Assembly (NCBI GenBank): GCA_018652265.1
Contig: JABICL010000031.1
Span: forward strand, 1-32,901
DNA length: 32,901 nucleotides
Origin: Candidatus Peribacteria bacterium
GTDB taxonomy: Bacteria; Patescibacteriota; Gracilibacteria; Peribacterales; Peribacteraceae
Direction of reading: 5' to 3'
The stretch's first letter is position 1; each line of letters starts with the position of its first letter. Position numbers and translations under genes: made by a program. Positions 8,824-15,438 of the stretch are shown piece after piece. The notes under the pieces are model-generated. The model was not told the origin of the DNA. It was given only the letters and a program-made list of their open reading frames with translations, and made no database searches.

Positions 8824-8852
8824 TTGACAGGATTTTTTGCATTTGATACAAT
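8824..8852 (+). promoter_or_regulatory. Near-consensus promoter of the HTH-Panacea antitoxin operon
   Basis: Consensus -35 TTGACA (8824-8829), a 17-bp spacer, and extended -10 TG-A-TACAAT (8844-8852). The predicted start is about 8859, giving a leader of about 55 nt before the ATG at 8915. This is unlike the near-leaderless promoters elsewhere in the window. It is the closest to a textbook sigma-70 promoter here. Confidence 0.75.
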
Positions 8853-8914
8853 TTGTACTGTAGCTATTTCTTATTACTTAAATTATATCTAATAAACGGT
8901 TCACAAAAACTATC

Positions 8915-9697
8915 ATGACTACATATCTTAAAAGCCTTCGGCAAAATCAAAATGTCAGTCAGGAATTTTTAGCGAAGAAGATTGGCATATCACGACCTAC
9001 ATACGTACAGGTAGAAAAGGGTGAACGTAAGATGTTGGTTGAAGAAGCACAAAAACTAGCTAAATTCTTTGGGCTATCCTTAGAAGATTTTTTGGCGAAA
9101 AAGCCGGTATTAACACAAAAAGTTGAGCTTGAAAAAGCAAAAAAGAAAATTGAGCCCAAAAATCAAGAGGTACGTATTTCAGTGCCGCAGGAAAAAATTG
9201 ATAAATTCAAGGAAGTACTTTTATACATACTGGAACGAATCGGCGCGCGTCCTAACATTGGCGAAGCTGTTGTTTGTAAATTGATGTACTTTATTGACTT
9301 TGACTATTACGAGAAATTCGAAGAACAGCTAGTTGGTGCAAAATATATAAAAAATCATTTTGGGCCAACTCCTGTTGCTTTCACTGAAATTGTGAAACAA
9401 ATGGAAAAAGATGAAGAACTCGTATCTGTAGTAAAAAAGTATTTTCAGCATGATCAAAAAAAATACCTACCGCGCAGAAAGGCAGATTTAACAATTTTTT
9501 CTGCTCGTGAAAAAGAATTGATTGATTGGGAAATTGAACGTTTTAAGGATTTTAATGCCACTAAAATGAAAGATTATTCTCATAAAGATGTTCCATGGGT
9601 TGGCACAGATGACATGAAAGAAATTGATTATGAGGCTGTTTTTGCACGCACAGATGAATTTTCCGTAAGACAATACGATGACGATGATGAAGTATGA
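8915..9697 (+). CDS. HTH (XRE)-Panacea domain antitoxin
   Basis: Residues 1-60 form an XRE/Cro helix-turn-helix (LRQNQNVSQEFLAKKIGISRPTYVQVEKGERKM...AKFFGLSLEDFL). After a Lys-rich linker, residues about 95-240 match the Panacea / SocA-like DUF4065 domain (KLMYFIDFDYYEKF, KNHFGPTPVAFTEIVKQM, FSAREKELIDWEIERFKD). In the family, Panacea proteins act as antitoxins of many unrelated toxins, and HTH fusions probably autoregulate. The C-terminus is acidic (QYDDDDEV). Its stop codon overlaps the start of the RelE-like gene by 20 nt, the usual antitoxin-first coupling. It has a strong own promoter. 260 residues, start ATG fixed by the HTH. Confidence 0.88.
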   Translation: MTTYLKSLRQNQNVSQEFLAKKIGISRPTYVQVEKGERKMLVEEAQKLAKFFGLSLEDFLAKKPVLTQKVELEKAKKKIEPKNQEVRISVPQEKIDKFKEVLLYILERIGARPNIGEAVVCKLMYFIDFDYYEKFEEQLVGAKYIKNHFGPTPVAFTEIVKQMEKDEELVSVVKKYFQHDQKKYLPRRKADLTIFSAREKELIDWEIERFKDFNATKMKDYSHKDVPWVGTDDMKEIDYEAVFARTDEFSVRQYDDDDEV

Positions 9698-10055
9698 AAA
9701 GACAAAAGAATTTTCGCGCAACCTAAAAAAACTTCAAAAGAAGTTTTCAACTTTGCAGGATGACCTAGAAGTAAACAAGCAGTATCGAATAGAGCTTTTT
9801 CATTGTAAAGAAATTGATAGTGGAAGTATTTTTGAAATTAAGGGAATTGAAAATAGTGATACATTACAATTTTTTAAAGTTAAAAAATTTCAATGTAAAA
9901 GCTTAAAAGGACGAGGTGCCAAAAGTGGCATCCGCGTTATCTATGCTTACATCCCGCAAGAGCAGAAAATTGTATTCCTGGAAATTTATTTCAAATCAAA
10001 TCAAGAGAACGAGAATAAACAACGAATTCATGACTATATAAATGCAAATAAATAA
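9678..10055 (+). CDS. RelE/ParE-superfamily toxin, partner of the Panacea antitoxin
   Basis: The 125-residue basic protein matches the RelE/HigB-like type: KTKEFSRNLKKLQKKF at the N-terminus, then C-K-SLKGRGAKSGIRVIYAYIPQEQKIVFLEIYFKSNQENENKQRIHDYI, where the SLKGRG...GIRVIYAY...FLEIYFK pattern forms the beta-sheet core. RelE members cleave mRNA on the ribosome and ParE members inhibit gyrase. Sequence alone does not separate these, but the family resembles mRNA interferases. It overlaps the antitoxin gene by 20 nt; alternative starts are the ATGs at 9684 and 9687, all inside the overlap. Translation is probably coupled. Confidence 0.8.
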   Translation: MTMMKYEKTKEFSRNLKKLQKKFSTLQDDLEVNKQYRIELFHCKEIDSGSIFEIKGIENSDTLQFFKVKKFQCKSLKGRGAKSGIRVIYAYIPQEQKIVFLEIYFKSNQENENKQRIHDYINANK

Positions 10056-10076
10056 TGAAAATTGAGTTTTAATAAT

Positions 10077-10246
10077 GAGCTCTAAACATTCACCCCTCCT
10101 CAACACAGGCTATGTGGTTCGCTTTAGCTCCTTTTGATAATAAAAATTATTATAGCGAACATGGATGGCACAAAATGGAGAATTTGAAGAAGAAACTAGA
10201 CGAAGGCGGTGGACCTACTGTGGAGGTGGCGAAGAAATCTTCTTGA
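10077..10246 (+). pseudogene. Remnant of a NUDIX-gene 3' end with tail-module copy C
   Basis: The frame 10080-10246 follows a TGA at 10077-10079 and ends in TGA. Translated, it gives FALAPFDNKNYYSEHGWHK then MENLKKKLDEGGGPTVEVA. This parallels HALDNIKNKIYYSEHGWHE plus the same tail in the intact NUDIX protein. The upstream NUDIX domain is absent. An ATG at 10112 could start a 44-residue peptide, but there is no recognisable promoter. It is best read as the 3' end of a duplicated NUDIX-type gene whose 5' part is lost. The toxin-antitoxin pair lies between the two copies. Confidence 0.6.
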
Positions 10247-10263
10247 TTAAGTATGCTAAATAC

Positions 10264-10292
10264 TTGATATTTAACTCAAATAAAACTAAAAC
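10264..10292 (+). promoter_or_regulatory. Promoter TTGATA-17-TAAAAC of the 208-residue orphan
   Basis: -35 TTGATA (10264-10269), a 17-bp spacer and -10 TAAAAC (10287-10292). The predicted start coincides with the ATG at 10299, so the mRNA would be leaderless. Confidence 0.5.
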
Positions 10293-10298
10293 TAATAC

Positions 10299-10925
10299 AT
10301 GTCAACTAGCTCTACAGACAGACCAACAGAATGGTATGCATATGATGTTGCTGAAAACCCACAAGATCCATTTGGATATCCTAGATTTGTTGTGTCTGTT
10401 GAAAGACAAAGATTAGTAGACGTATTATTGAATTTAATGACAACTCTTAGAGAACCACTTGATATATACTTAACAGTTAGCCAACTTTTTGAAAAATCAC
10501 GAAGAGATGTAAGAGAAGAAATTGAAACATCTGTATTACAGAGTGCTCTCAGAGAAGCTGAAGACTTATTATTAGATGATAATTGCCTCACATTGAACAT
10601 TTCTTCATCAAAAAAAGAAGATGAAGATTCAGGCTTTCAAATAAGTTTCAGCAATCCAGAAACAGGAGAGATTCTCGGTGGATCAGAATATAATCCGTAT
10701 GATGAGATTGTGTTAAGAGAACATAAGATTATTGAATGCTATCACGAAGTACAAGGATTTAGAGCTCGTCTGCAGGCAGCTTTCCACAGAAATAACATAA
10801 AACTACAAAAAGAAATATTTTGGCCAGAACATGTTGAAAGAGAAAGAAAGCAATCTCATGAAAATGCTGAAACATATATGCAATTGTGTAGGAGGATAGG
10901 AGCTGAACAAGAAAGTGAGTGGTAA
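10299..10925 (+). CDS. Hypothetical protein, 208 residues
   Basis: I do not recognise this protein. It is soluble, acidic and mostly helical, with a long charged helix around residues 60-95 (SQLFEKSRRDVREEIETSVLQSALREAEDLLL) and a short region rich in Ser, Asp and Gly at about 101-130. There is no signal peptide or membrane segment. The start ATG is supported by the -10 box ending 6 nt upstream. The next gene begins 82 bp downstream, past a perfect palindrome, and may be in the same transcript. Confidence 0.7.
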   Translation: MSTSSTDRPTEWYAYDVAENPQDPFGYPRFVVSVERQRLVDVLLNLMTTLREPLDIYLTVSQLFEKSRRDVREEIETSVLQSALREAEDLLLDDNCLTLNISSSKKEDEDSGFQISFSNPETGEILGGSEYNPYDEIVLREHKIIECYHEVQGFRARLQAAFHRNNIKLQKEIFWPEHVERERKQSHENAETYMQLCRRIGAEQESEW

Positions 10926-10932
10926 ATAATTT

Positions 10933-10951
10933 TGAACAAAATTTTTGTTCA
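10933..10951. repeat. 19-bp perfect palindrome between two orphans
   Basis: TGAACAAAA-T-TTTTGTTCA is a perfect 9-bp inverted repeat with a 1-nt centre, just after the stop at 10925. As RNA it could only be a weak AU-rich hairpin; as DNA it has the symmetry of an operator. Confidence 0.55.
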
Positions 10952-11007
10952 TAAAATTAGTTCTTCATTGGTTTGACCGCATCTTTCTAGAAGATCAGAT
11001 TGTATTC

Positions 11008-11361
11008 ATGACAGTAGAGATAGGACATTTACTTCGAGATGGATGGCAAAGATTTCCTGGAGATCCAAGTAGTAGAGATTTAGCTAGGGATCTTATTCCT
11101 GGAATATATGACCTAGTAGAACTAGAAGATTTTGATGGTGCAAGAAAAGCGTGGATAAGAGCTACATCTGAATTTAGAAACCAAATACATAACGCAATGG
11201 CAAATGACCCTAATCCAGATTTAAGTGATCATGAATCCAGAAGTGACATTCAGGAGACACTAGTTACAATCGCAAATACTCTATATAAATCAACCAACCA
11301 AGAAACTCTAGCAACCGATTGGAGAGGTGTCACAAATGCACTTTTTAGAAAAATGGAGTAG
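11008..11361 (+). CDS. Hypothetical protein, 117 residues
   Basis: I do not recognise this family. The ATG at 11008 gives MTVEIGHLLRDGWQRFPGDPSSRDLARDL, a small, acidic, helical soluble protein with GARKAWIRATSEFRNQIHNAM in the middle. The frame extends upstream to a TTG at 10945, which would add 21 residues. That longer start would overlap the palindrome at 10933-10951 and use a rare codon, so I prefer 11008. A promoter for the next gene starts right after the stop. Confidence 0.55.
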   Translation: MTVEIGHLLRDGWQRFPGDPSSRDLARDLIPGIYDLVELEDFDGARKAWIRATSEFRNQIHNAMANDPNPDLSDHESRSDIQETLVTIANTLYKSTNQETLATDWRGVTNALFRKME

Positions 11362-11389
11362 TTGCATATCCCCCAATTTGTGTTATAAT
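11362..11389 (+). promoter_or_regulatory. Promoter TTGCAT-16-TATAAT of the membrane protein gene
   Basis: -35 TTGCAT (11362-11367), a 16-bp spacer and a perfect -10 TATAAT (11384-11389) preceded by TG-T (extended -10). Predicted start about 11396, leader about 14 nt. The same -35 word and spacing recur at 29367-29394. Confidence 0.7.
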
Positions 11390-11409
11390 ATATACAAATA
11401 AACACAAAT

Positions 11410-12054
11410 ATGGGATTAGCTCTCATCGCCATTAGCATTACAAAAAGACACGTAGTTCACGTGGCCCATCATCACGATGACTGGGCATGGTTTCGTATAT
11501 GGTTTGCAGTAGCCACTGTAACTGCATCTATCGTTCTAAATCTTGGTGTATTTACACTGCTTGTATGTCTTCACATGGCACTCGATGTCATCAAATATAG
11601 AACCAGACACAATCTAAGCTGGTACTGGACATTTGCAGAAACCATGAGGGAAGGAATTGTAGATATATTCTTCATAGCACTTGGACTACTTCTAAGTATT
11701 GCCTTCCACCACACTGTCGCAATAGGAGGAATTGGAAGGATTGCAAGACTTGAAGTTCTTCTTCTAAATATGTTCCTCAGAGTTGCTCCAAGGCTCAAGA
11801 TTGCAGAGCATTTACTAGAAATATTCTTGTATTGGAAACATCACTTCGAAAAACCTTTTATCCCACACGAACCATTAAGTAAAAGTGAAAGAGGGCTTCT
11901 ATTTGCAACTATCACAACAGTAGTAGCCATAGTACTAGTCCCCCACTTCACTGATATTACATGGCTAGAAATTGGAAAGACTATGCAATACGAACTAACT
12001 CCTAGACTTGAATTTGGAATTACTCACACACTAGAAACCTTACAGCCAGAATAA
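11410..12054 (+). CDS. Histidine-rich integral membrane protein, hypothetical
   Basis: The 214-residue protein has a His-rich N-terminus (RHVVHVAHHHDDW) and about three hydrophobic segments: residues 27-57 (WFAVATVTASIVLNLGVFTL...), 80-104 (GIVDIFFIALGLLLSIAF) and 163-181 (GLLFATITTVVAIVLV). The His cluster could bind metal; that is only suggested. No family recognised. A strong promoter with near-consensus elements precedes it. The DUF4015 gene begins 4 bp after its stop, so the two are very probably one operon and may act together at the cell surface. Confidence 0.75.
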   Translation: MGLALIAISITKRHVVHVAHHHDDWAWFRIWFAVATVTASIVLNLGVFTLLVCLHMALDVIKYRTRHNLSWYWTFAETMREGIVDIFFIALGLLLSIAFHHTVAIGGIGRIARLEVLLLNMFLRVAPRLKIAEHLLEIFLYWKHHFEKPFIPHEPLSKSERGLLFATITTVVAIVLVPHFTDITWLEIGKTMQYELTPRLEFGITHTLETLQPE

Positions 12055-12058
12055 AACT

Positions 12059-13369
12059 ATGAAGACCTACACTCTTACAGAGCATCGGGTAGATATGATA
12101 TGCGAAGAAACCCACGATGCAGTTTTTTTAACTACATATAAATATAAATCTCATAGAAAATCTAAATCTTTATTTGCAACTGCAGCTATGGGATTTCTTA
12201 TGTTATGGCCAATGGAAATTGTGAGCTCAGAACATATGAACGCAGCAATAAGCTCTATGTCTGCAGCGCATATGCTATCGGCAGAGGAAGTTTTAGAGGC
12301 AGTAGAGGTGATAGAAGATGTAGAAAAAACACATGCAGATAGCGATATATTTGTGGCATCTGAAACCTGGAAATCCAAGAAGTCCGATCTAACACAGAGA
12401 GGCATCTACATGACATCAAATAGCATTGCTCGCAAAGATGGATTTTTGGAAGAAAGCCTAGATAAGCTGATTACTGCTTCTGGTAATACTCTTGTAATAG
12501 ACGTAAAAGAACATGATGTGTTTTTCGAAACCACTTCTGAAATTGCAAAAGATTTAGGTGTTCAGAGGAAAAAATATGATCTTTCGGAAGTTGTAAAAGA
12601 AGCAAAAGATAATGGCATATACACTATTGCGCGTTTTGTAGCTGCAAAAGACAGAAGACTGGCAGCATTAGATACAAGCACACAAATAAGGCATCCAGAA
12701 ACAAATACAAGCGTAGGAGACGTATGGGTAGACTTATCTAATGAAACTGTACTGGAATACAACAGGCAGCTTATAAAGGATGTTATAGAAAGCGGCATAG
12801 ATGAAATTAATTTGGATTACATAAGATACCCAACTGAATATACACAAGCTCAAATTGGATTAAACGGAAGAGAAAAATCAAACCGAGTAGAGAAATTTAT
12901 ACAGATGACTAGAGAAGAAATAGATAAGTCAGAAAAAAATACAAAACTTGGCATAAGTACATATGCAATTCTTGGATGGGATTATGAAAGAAATCTAGAA
13001 CGCCTAGGACAAGATGTCGCCAGATTTGCCAGATACGTAGATGTGATCTCTCCTATGGCATATCCTGCTAGTTTCGGAGAAGGCGCTTATTACAGAAATG
13101 AATTTGGCAGAAGCAGAATGTACGAGCTTGTACATAAAACAATGACAGGATACAAAGATATTCTAGGAGATGATTCACATAAACTACGGCCTTGGATACA
13201 AGGATACAGAGTAGACAAAAAAGACATGAAAGATCAGATAGATGCAGTATTTGATGCGGGGCAATGTGGCTTTACTGTATGGAGCCCTTCGAATTTATAT
13301 TGGCCACTGTATGGAGCACTTGGAGAAGTGGAGGTACCTGAAGAATGTTTACGAGTGATTAGTGATTAG
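12059..13369 (+). CDS. DUF4015-type putative glycoside hydrolase, membrane-anchored
   Basis: From about residue 115 the protein matches the DUF4015 (putative glycosyl hydrolase, TIM-barrel) family: GIYMTSNSIARKDGFLEESLDKLI, TLVIDVKEHDV, NGIYTIARFVAAKD, WVDLSNETVLEYN, GIDEINLDYIRYP, GISTYAILGWDY, VDVISPMAYPASFG and GFTVWSPSNLYWPLY. The acids of INLDYIRYP and VIDVK are likely active-site residues by analogy. A hydrophobic stretch at about 41-58 (LFATAAMGFLMLWPMEIV), after a basic segment, looks like a type II signal anchor, which would place the enzyme outside the membrane. Its substrate is unknown; peptidoglycan or surface glycan is a guess. The 3' end of the gene is made of a 7-bp repeat. 436 residues. 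Confidence 0.85.
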   Translation: MKTYTLTEHRVDMICEETHDAVFLTTYKYKSHRKSKSLFATAAMGFLMLWPMEIVSSEHMNAAISSMSAAHMLSAEEVLEAVEVIEDVEKTHADSDIFVASETWKSKKSDLTQRGIYMTSNSIARKDGFLEESLDKLITASGNTLVIDVKEHDVFFETTSEIAKDLGVQRKKYDLSEVVKEAKDNGIYTIARFVAAKDRRLAALDTSTQIRHPETNTSVGDVWVDLSNETVLEYNRQLIKDVIESGIDEINLDYIRYPTEYTQAQIGLNGREKSNRVEKFIQMTREEIDKSEKNTKLGISTYAILGWDYERNLERLGQDVARFARYVDVISPMAYPASFGEGAYYRNEFGRSRMYELVHKTMTGYKDILGDDSHKLRPWIQGYRVDKKDMKDQIDAVFDAGQCGFTVWSPSNLYWPLYGALGEVEVPEECLRVISD

Positions 13370-13445
13370 TGATTAGTGATTAGAAGCAAAGCAAGAACAA
13401 ACATTATATTCATTACTAGCCACTACCCACTACTCACTACCCACT
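13354..13445. repeat. Heptamer tandem repeat and its inverted partner between convergent genes
   Basis: AGTGATT is repeated four times (13354-13381), beginning inside the DUF4015 coding end. At 13416-13445 lie CCACTACCCACTACTCACT-type words, the approximate complement. Together they can form a long imperfect stem around a 30-bp loop, placed between the convergent DUF4015 and glyA genes, where it could end transcription in both directions. No U-tract is seen. Confidence 0.65.
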
Positions 13446-13477
13446 TGTCAGTTTTAACGAATTAAAAAACCAACTTC

Positions 13478-14746
13478 TTAACTCCAGTTACCGGGATTTA
13501 TTCCAGGACATGAAAAATCATCACACAGCGCTTTTACATCTTCTGCAATACCTGTGAGCTTTGTTTCGTCTTCATGATTTTCTAGTACAGAATTTATCCA
13601 GTCCCCTATCTTCTTCATCTCATCCTCTTTCATACCACGAGAGGTTATTGCAGGTGTGCCAATACGAACTCCAGATGGATTAAATGGAGGATTTGGATCG
13701 AATGGAACAGTATTACAGTTTGTAACTATTCCCGCTTTATCTAGAGCCTTTGCTGCATCACGACCAGATATTCCTTTACTCTGCTGAGTTTCAAATAGTA
13801 TGAGATGATTATCTGTTCCTCCACTTACAAGTCTAAGGCCATGAGATTTCATATTCTCAGCAAGTGCTTTTGCATTCTTTACTATTTGCTCTGCATAAGT
13901 TTTAAATTCAGGCGTCTTTGCTTCTTTTAGAGCTACTGCAATTGCGGCAGTAGTATGATTGTGAGGACCTCCCTGAAGGCCTGGCATTATTGCCTTATCT
14001 ATTTTTTGAGCGTGCTCTGCTTTGCTCATAATCATAGCTCCACGAGGACCACGTAAAGATTTATGGGTAGTTGTAATACCAGTATCTGCAATTGGGAAAG
14101 GATTTGGATGAACCCCTCCAACTATAAGACCGGTTATATGAGAAGTGTCTGCATGAAATAGTGCTCCTACTTCGTCACATATTTCTCTAAATTTCTCCCA
14201 ATCTATAATCCTAGGATATGCAGTGTAGCCTGCGACTATTAGTTTTGGTTTTACCTCACGCGCTTTTTCCAGAATTTTCCCGTAATCAAGCATCTCAGTT
14301 TCTGGATCTAGCTCATATGGAACAGAATTATATGTCTTGCCAGAGAAATTCACTTTCCATCCATGTGTCAGGTGACCTCCATGAGGAAGTGCAAGCCCCA
14401 TTATCGTATCTCCATGCTCAAGCACAGCGTGATAAACCGCCATATTTGCAGGACTCCCAGAGTATGGCTGCACATTTGCATGCTCCACTCCAAAAAGCTC
14501 TTTTGCCCTGTCTATCGCCAAATCTTCTATAGCATCTGTAACTTGCTGACCTTCATAGTAACGCTTATGTGGATATCCCTCTGAATATTTGTTTGTAAGT
14601 ATAGAGCCAGTCGCCTCCATCACAGCTTGTGATGCATAATTCTCGGATGGTATAAGTCTAATTTTATCCGCCTCTCTCTTTTCCTCGGAAACGATCAAAT
14701 CCCGTACCTCTGGATCTGTTTTTTGTAATGCTGGAAGGTAAGTCAT
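13478..14746 (-). CDS. glyA: Serine hydroxymethyltransferase
   Basis: This PLP enzyme interconverts serine plus tetrahydrofolate and glycine plus 5,10-methylene-tetrahydrofolate, the main one-carbon entry. The PLP lysine is Lys229 in TTTHKSLRGPRGAMI. Other landmarks are IRLIPSENYAS, NKYSEGYPHKRYYEG, NVQPYSGSPANMAVY, HADTSHITGLIVGG and MPGLQGGPHNHTTAAIAVAL. The family usually has D-x-AHIAGL where this protein has DTSHITGL. The length of 422 residues is normal. It follows the cyclo-ligase gene by 74 bp, and both are downstream of dnaX in the same direction, so they probably share a transcript. ATG 14746 is the natural start. Confidence 0.97.
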   Translation of the reverse strand: MTYLPALQKTDPEVRDLIVSEEKREADKIRLIPSENYASQAVMEATGSILTNKYSEGYPHKRYYEGQQVTDAIEDLAIDRAKELFGVEHANVQPYSGSPANMAVYHAVLEHGDTIMGLALPHGGHLTHGWKVNFSGKTYNSVPYELDPETEMLDYGKILEKAREVKPKLIVAGYTAYPRIIDWEKFREICDEVGALFHADTSHITGLIVGGVHPNPFPIADTGITTTHKSLRGPRGAMIMSKAEHAQKIDKAIMPGLQGGPHNHTTAAIAVALKEAKTPEFKTYAEQIVKNAKALAENMKSHGLRLVSGGTDNHLILFETQQSKGISGRDAAKALDKAGIVTNCNTVPFDPNPPFNPSGVRIGTPAITSRGMKEDEMKKIGDWINSVLENHEDETKLTGIAEDVKALCDDFSCPGINPGNWS

Positions 14747-14762
14747 ATATTCAGCTTACGCT

Positions 14763-14813
14763 GAAAATTCCAAATTCCAAAAAACAAATTCCAAAAAATT
14801 CCAAATTCCAAAC
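14763..14813. repeat. AATTCCAAA short tandem repeat
   Basis: Five copies of AATTCCAA(A) in about 50 bp fill the gap between the cyclo-ligase and glyA genes. This is low-complexity DNA of the same general kind as the repeats at 20917-20950 and 24836-24895. Confidence 0.75.
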
Positions 14814-14820
14814 AGCAAGC

Positions 14821-15372
14821 TTACCCCCTGCATGTCACCACTTCATCCATCACCTCATCATGCCCCTCTACAGGCACTTCATTTACTATCTGACATTCAA
14901 AACATACACCCAGAAACCTAGTATCAGAATTCAGCCCTCTCTGAGCAGAGATAAAGTAGTCATATCCCCCATTTCCACGCCCCAGACGATTTCCCAACTT
15001 ATCAAATGCTCTACCTGGAACTATTACAAATTTTGCGCCCTGCGGATCTAGAAGCTTAGAAGATTTACTTGGCTCCATCACACCTAGTTGTCCAGGAGAT
15101 AAATCTGCATCGCCAGAAAACAATCTAAATTTGAGCCCTTTAATATCAAAGCATGGCAAATATATTTCGTAACCTTCATCTACCAAATCTTTTATCAAAT
15201 ACCTAACATCTACCTCACTCTTAAACGGATGATAAGCACAAATTGTACATGGCTCCTTTGGTAATAATTCTTTTATTCTTCTACAAACAGATCTGCTTTC
15301 AATATCGCGATCTTTATCTGACATTTGCGACACTCTATCGCCTATACTTTTTCTAAGCTGATCTTTATCCAT
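14821..15372 (-). CDS. 5-formyltetrahydrofolate cyclo-ligase
   Basis: The 183-residue protein has the family marks: an N-terminal basic helix (MDKDQLRKSIGDRVSQM), YHPFKSEVDVRYLI, LGVMEPSKS (the GxxEP motif), and VPGRAFDKLGNRLGRGNGGYDYF, the ATP and folate-binding signature. It converts 5-formyl-THF, an inhibitor formed by GlyA side activity, to 5,10-methenyl-THF using ATP, so sitting beside glyA makes biochemical sense. It lies 62 bp after dnaX with a small REP-like hairpin between. Start ATG 15372 matches the family's N-terminus. Also called MTHFS or YgfA. Confidence 0.95.
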   Translation of the reverse strand: MDKDQLRKSIGDRVSQMSDKDRDIESRSVCRRIKELLPKEPCTICAYHPFKSEVDVRYLIKDLVDEGYEIYLPCFDIKGLKFRLFSGDADLSPGQLGVMEPSKSSKLLDPQGAKFVIVPGRAFDKLGNRLGRGNGGYDYFISAQRGLNSDTRFLGVCFECQIVNEVPVEGHDEVMDEVVTCRG

Positions 15373-15410
15373 AATGTTTGCAATTGAATGCTAAAGCCAA
15401 TAAAAACATG

Positions 15411-15438
15411 TGTCAGGCTGAGCGTAGTCGAAGCCTAA
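15411..15438. repeat. REP-like hairpin, GGCTGAGC...GTCGAAGCC type
   Basis: AGGCT-GAGCGTAGTCGA-AGCCT can fold on itself (5 bp, more with mismatches) and overlaps the dnaX stop codon. Variants of the words GCTGAGC and GTCGAAGC/CTTCGAC also occur at 18931-19042. This is a known type of intergenic palindrome in many bacteria. Confidence 0.6.

Noticed and set aside
10165-10416. 83-codon frame over the NUDIX remnant and the next gene start
   Set aside because: It reads the tail module in the wrong frame and overlaps the 208-residue gene.
10945-11007. Longer TTG start for the 117-residue protein
   Set aside because: It would begin inside a palindrome with a rare start codon and no promoter at the right distance; ATG 11008 is simpler.
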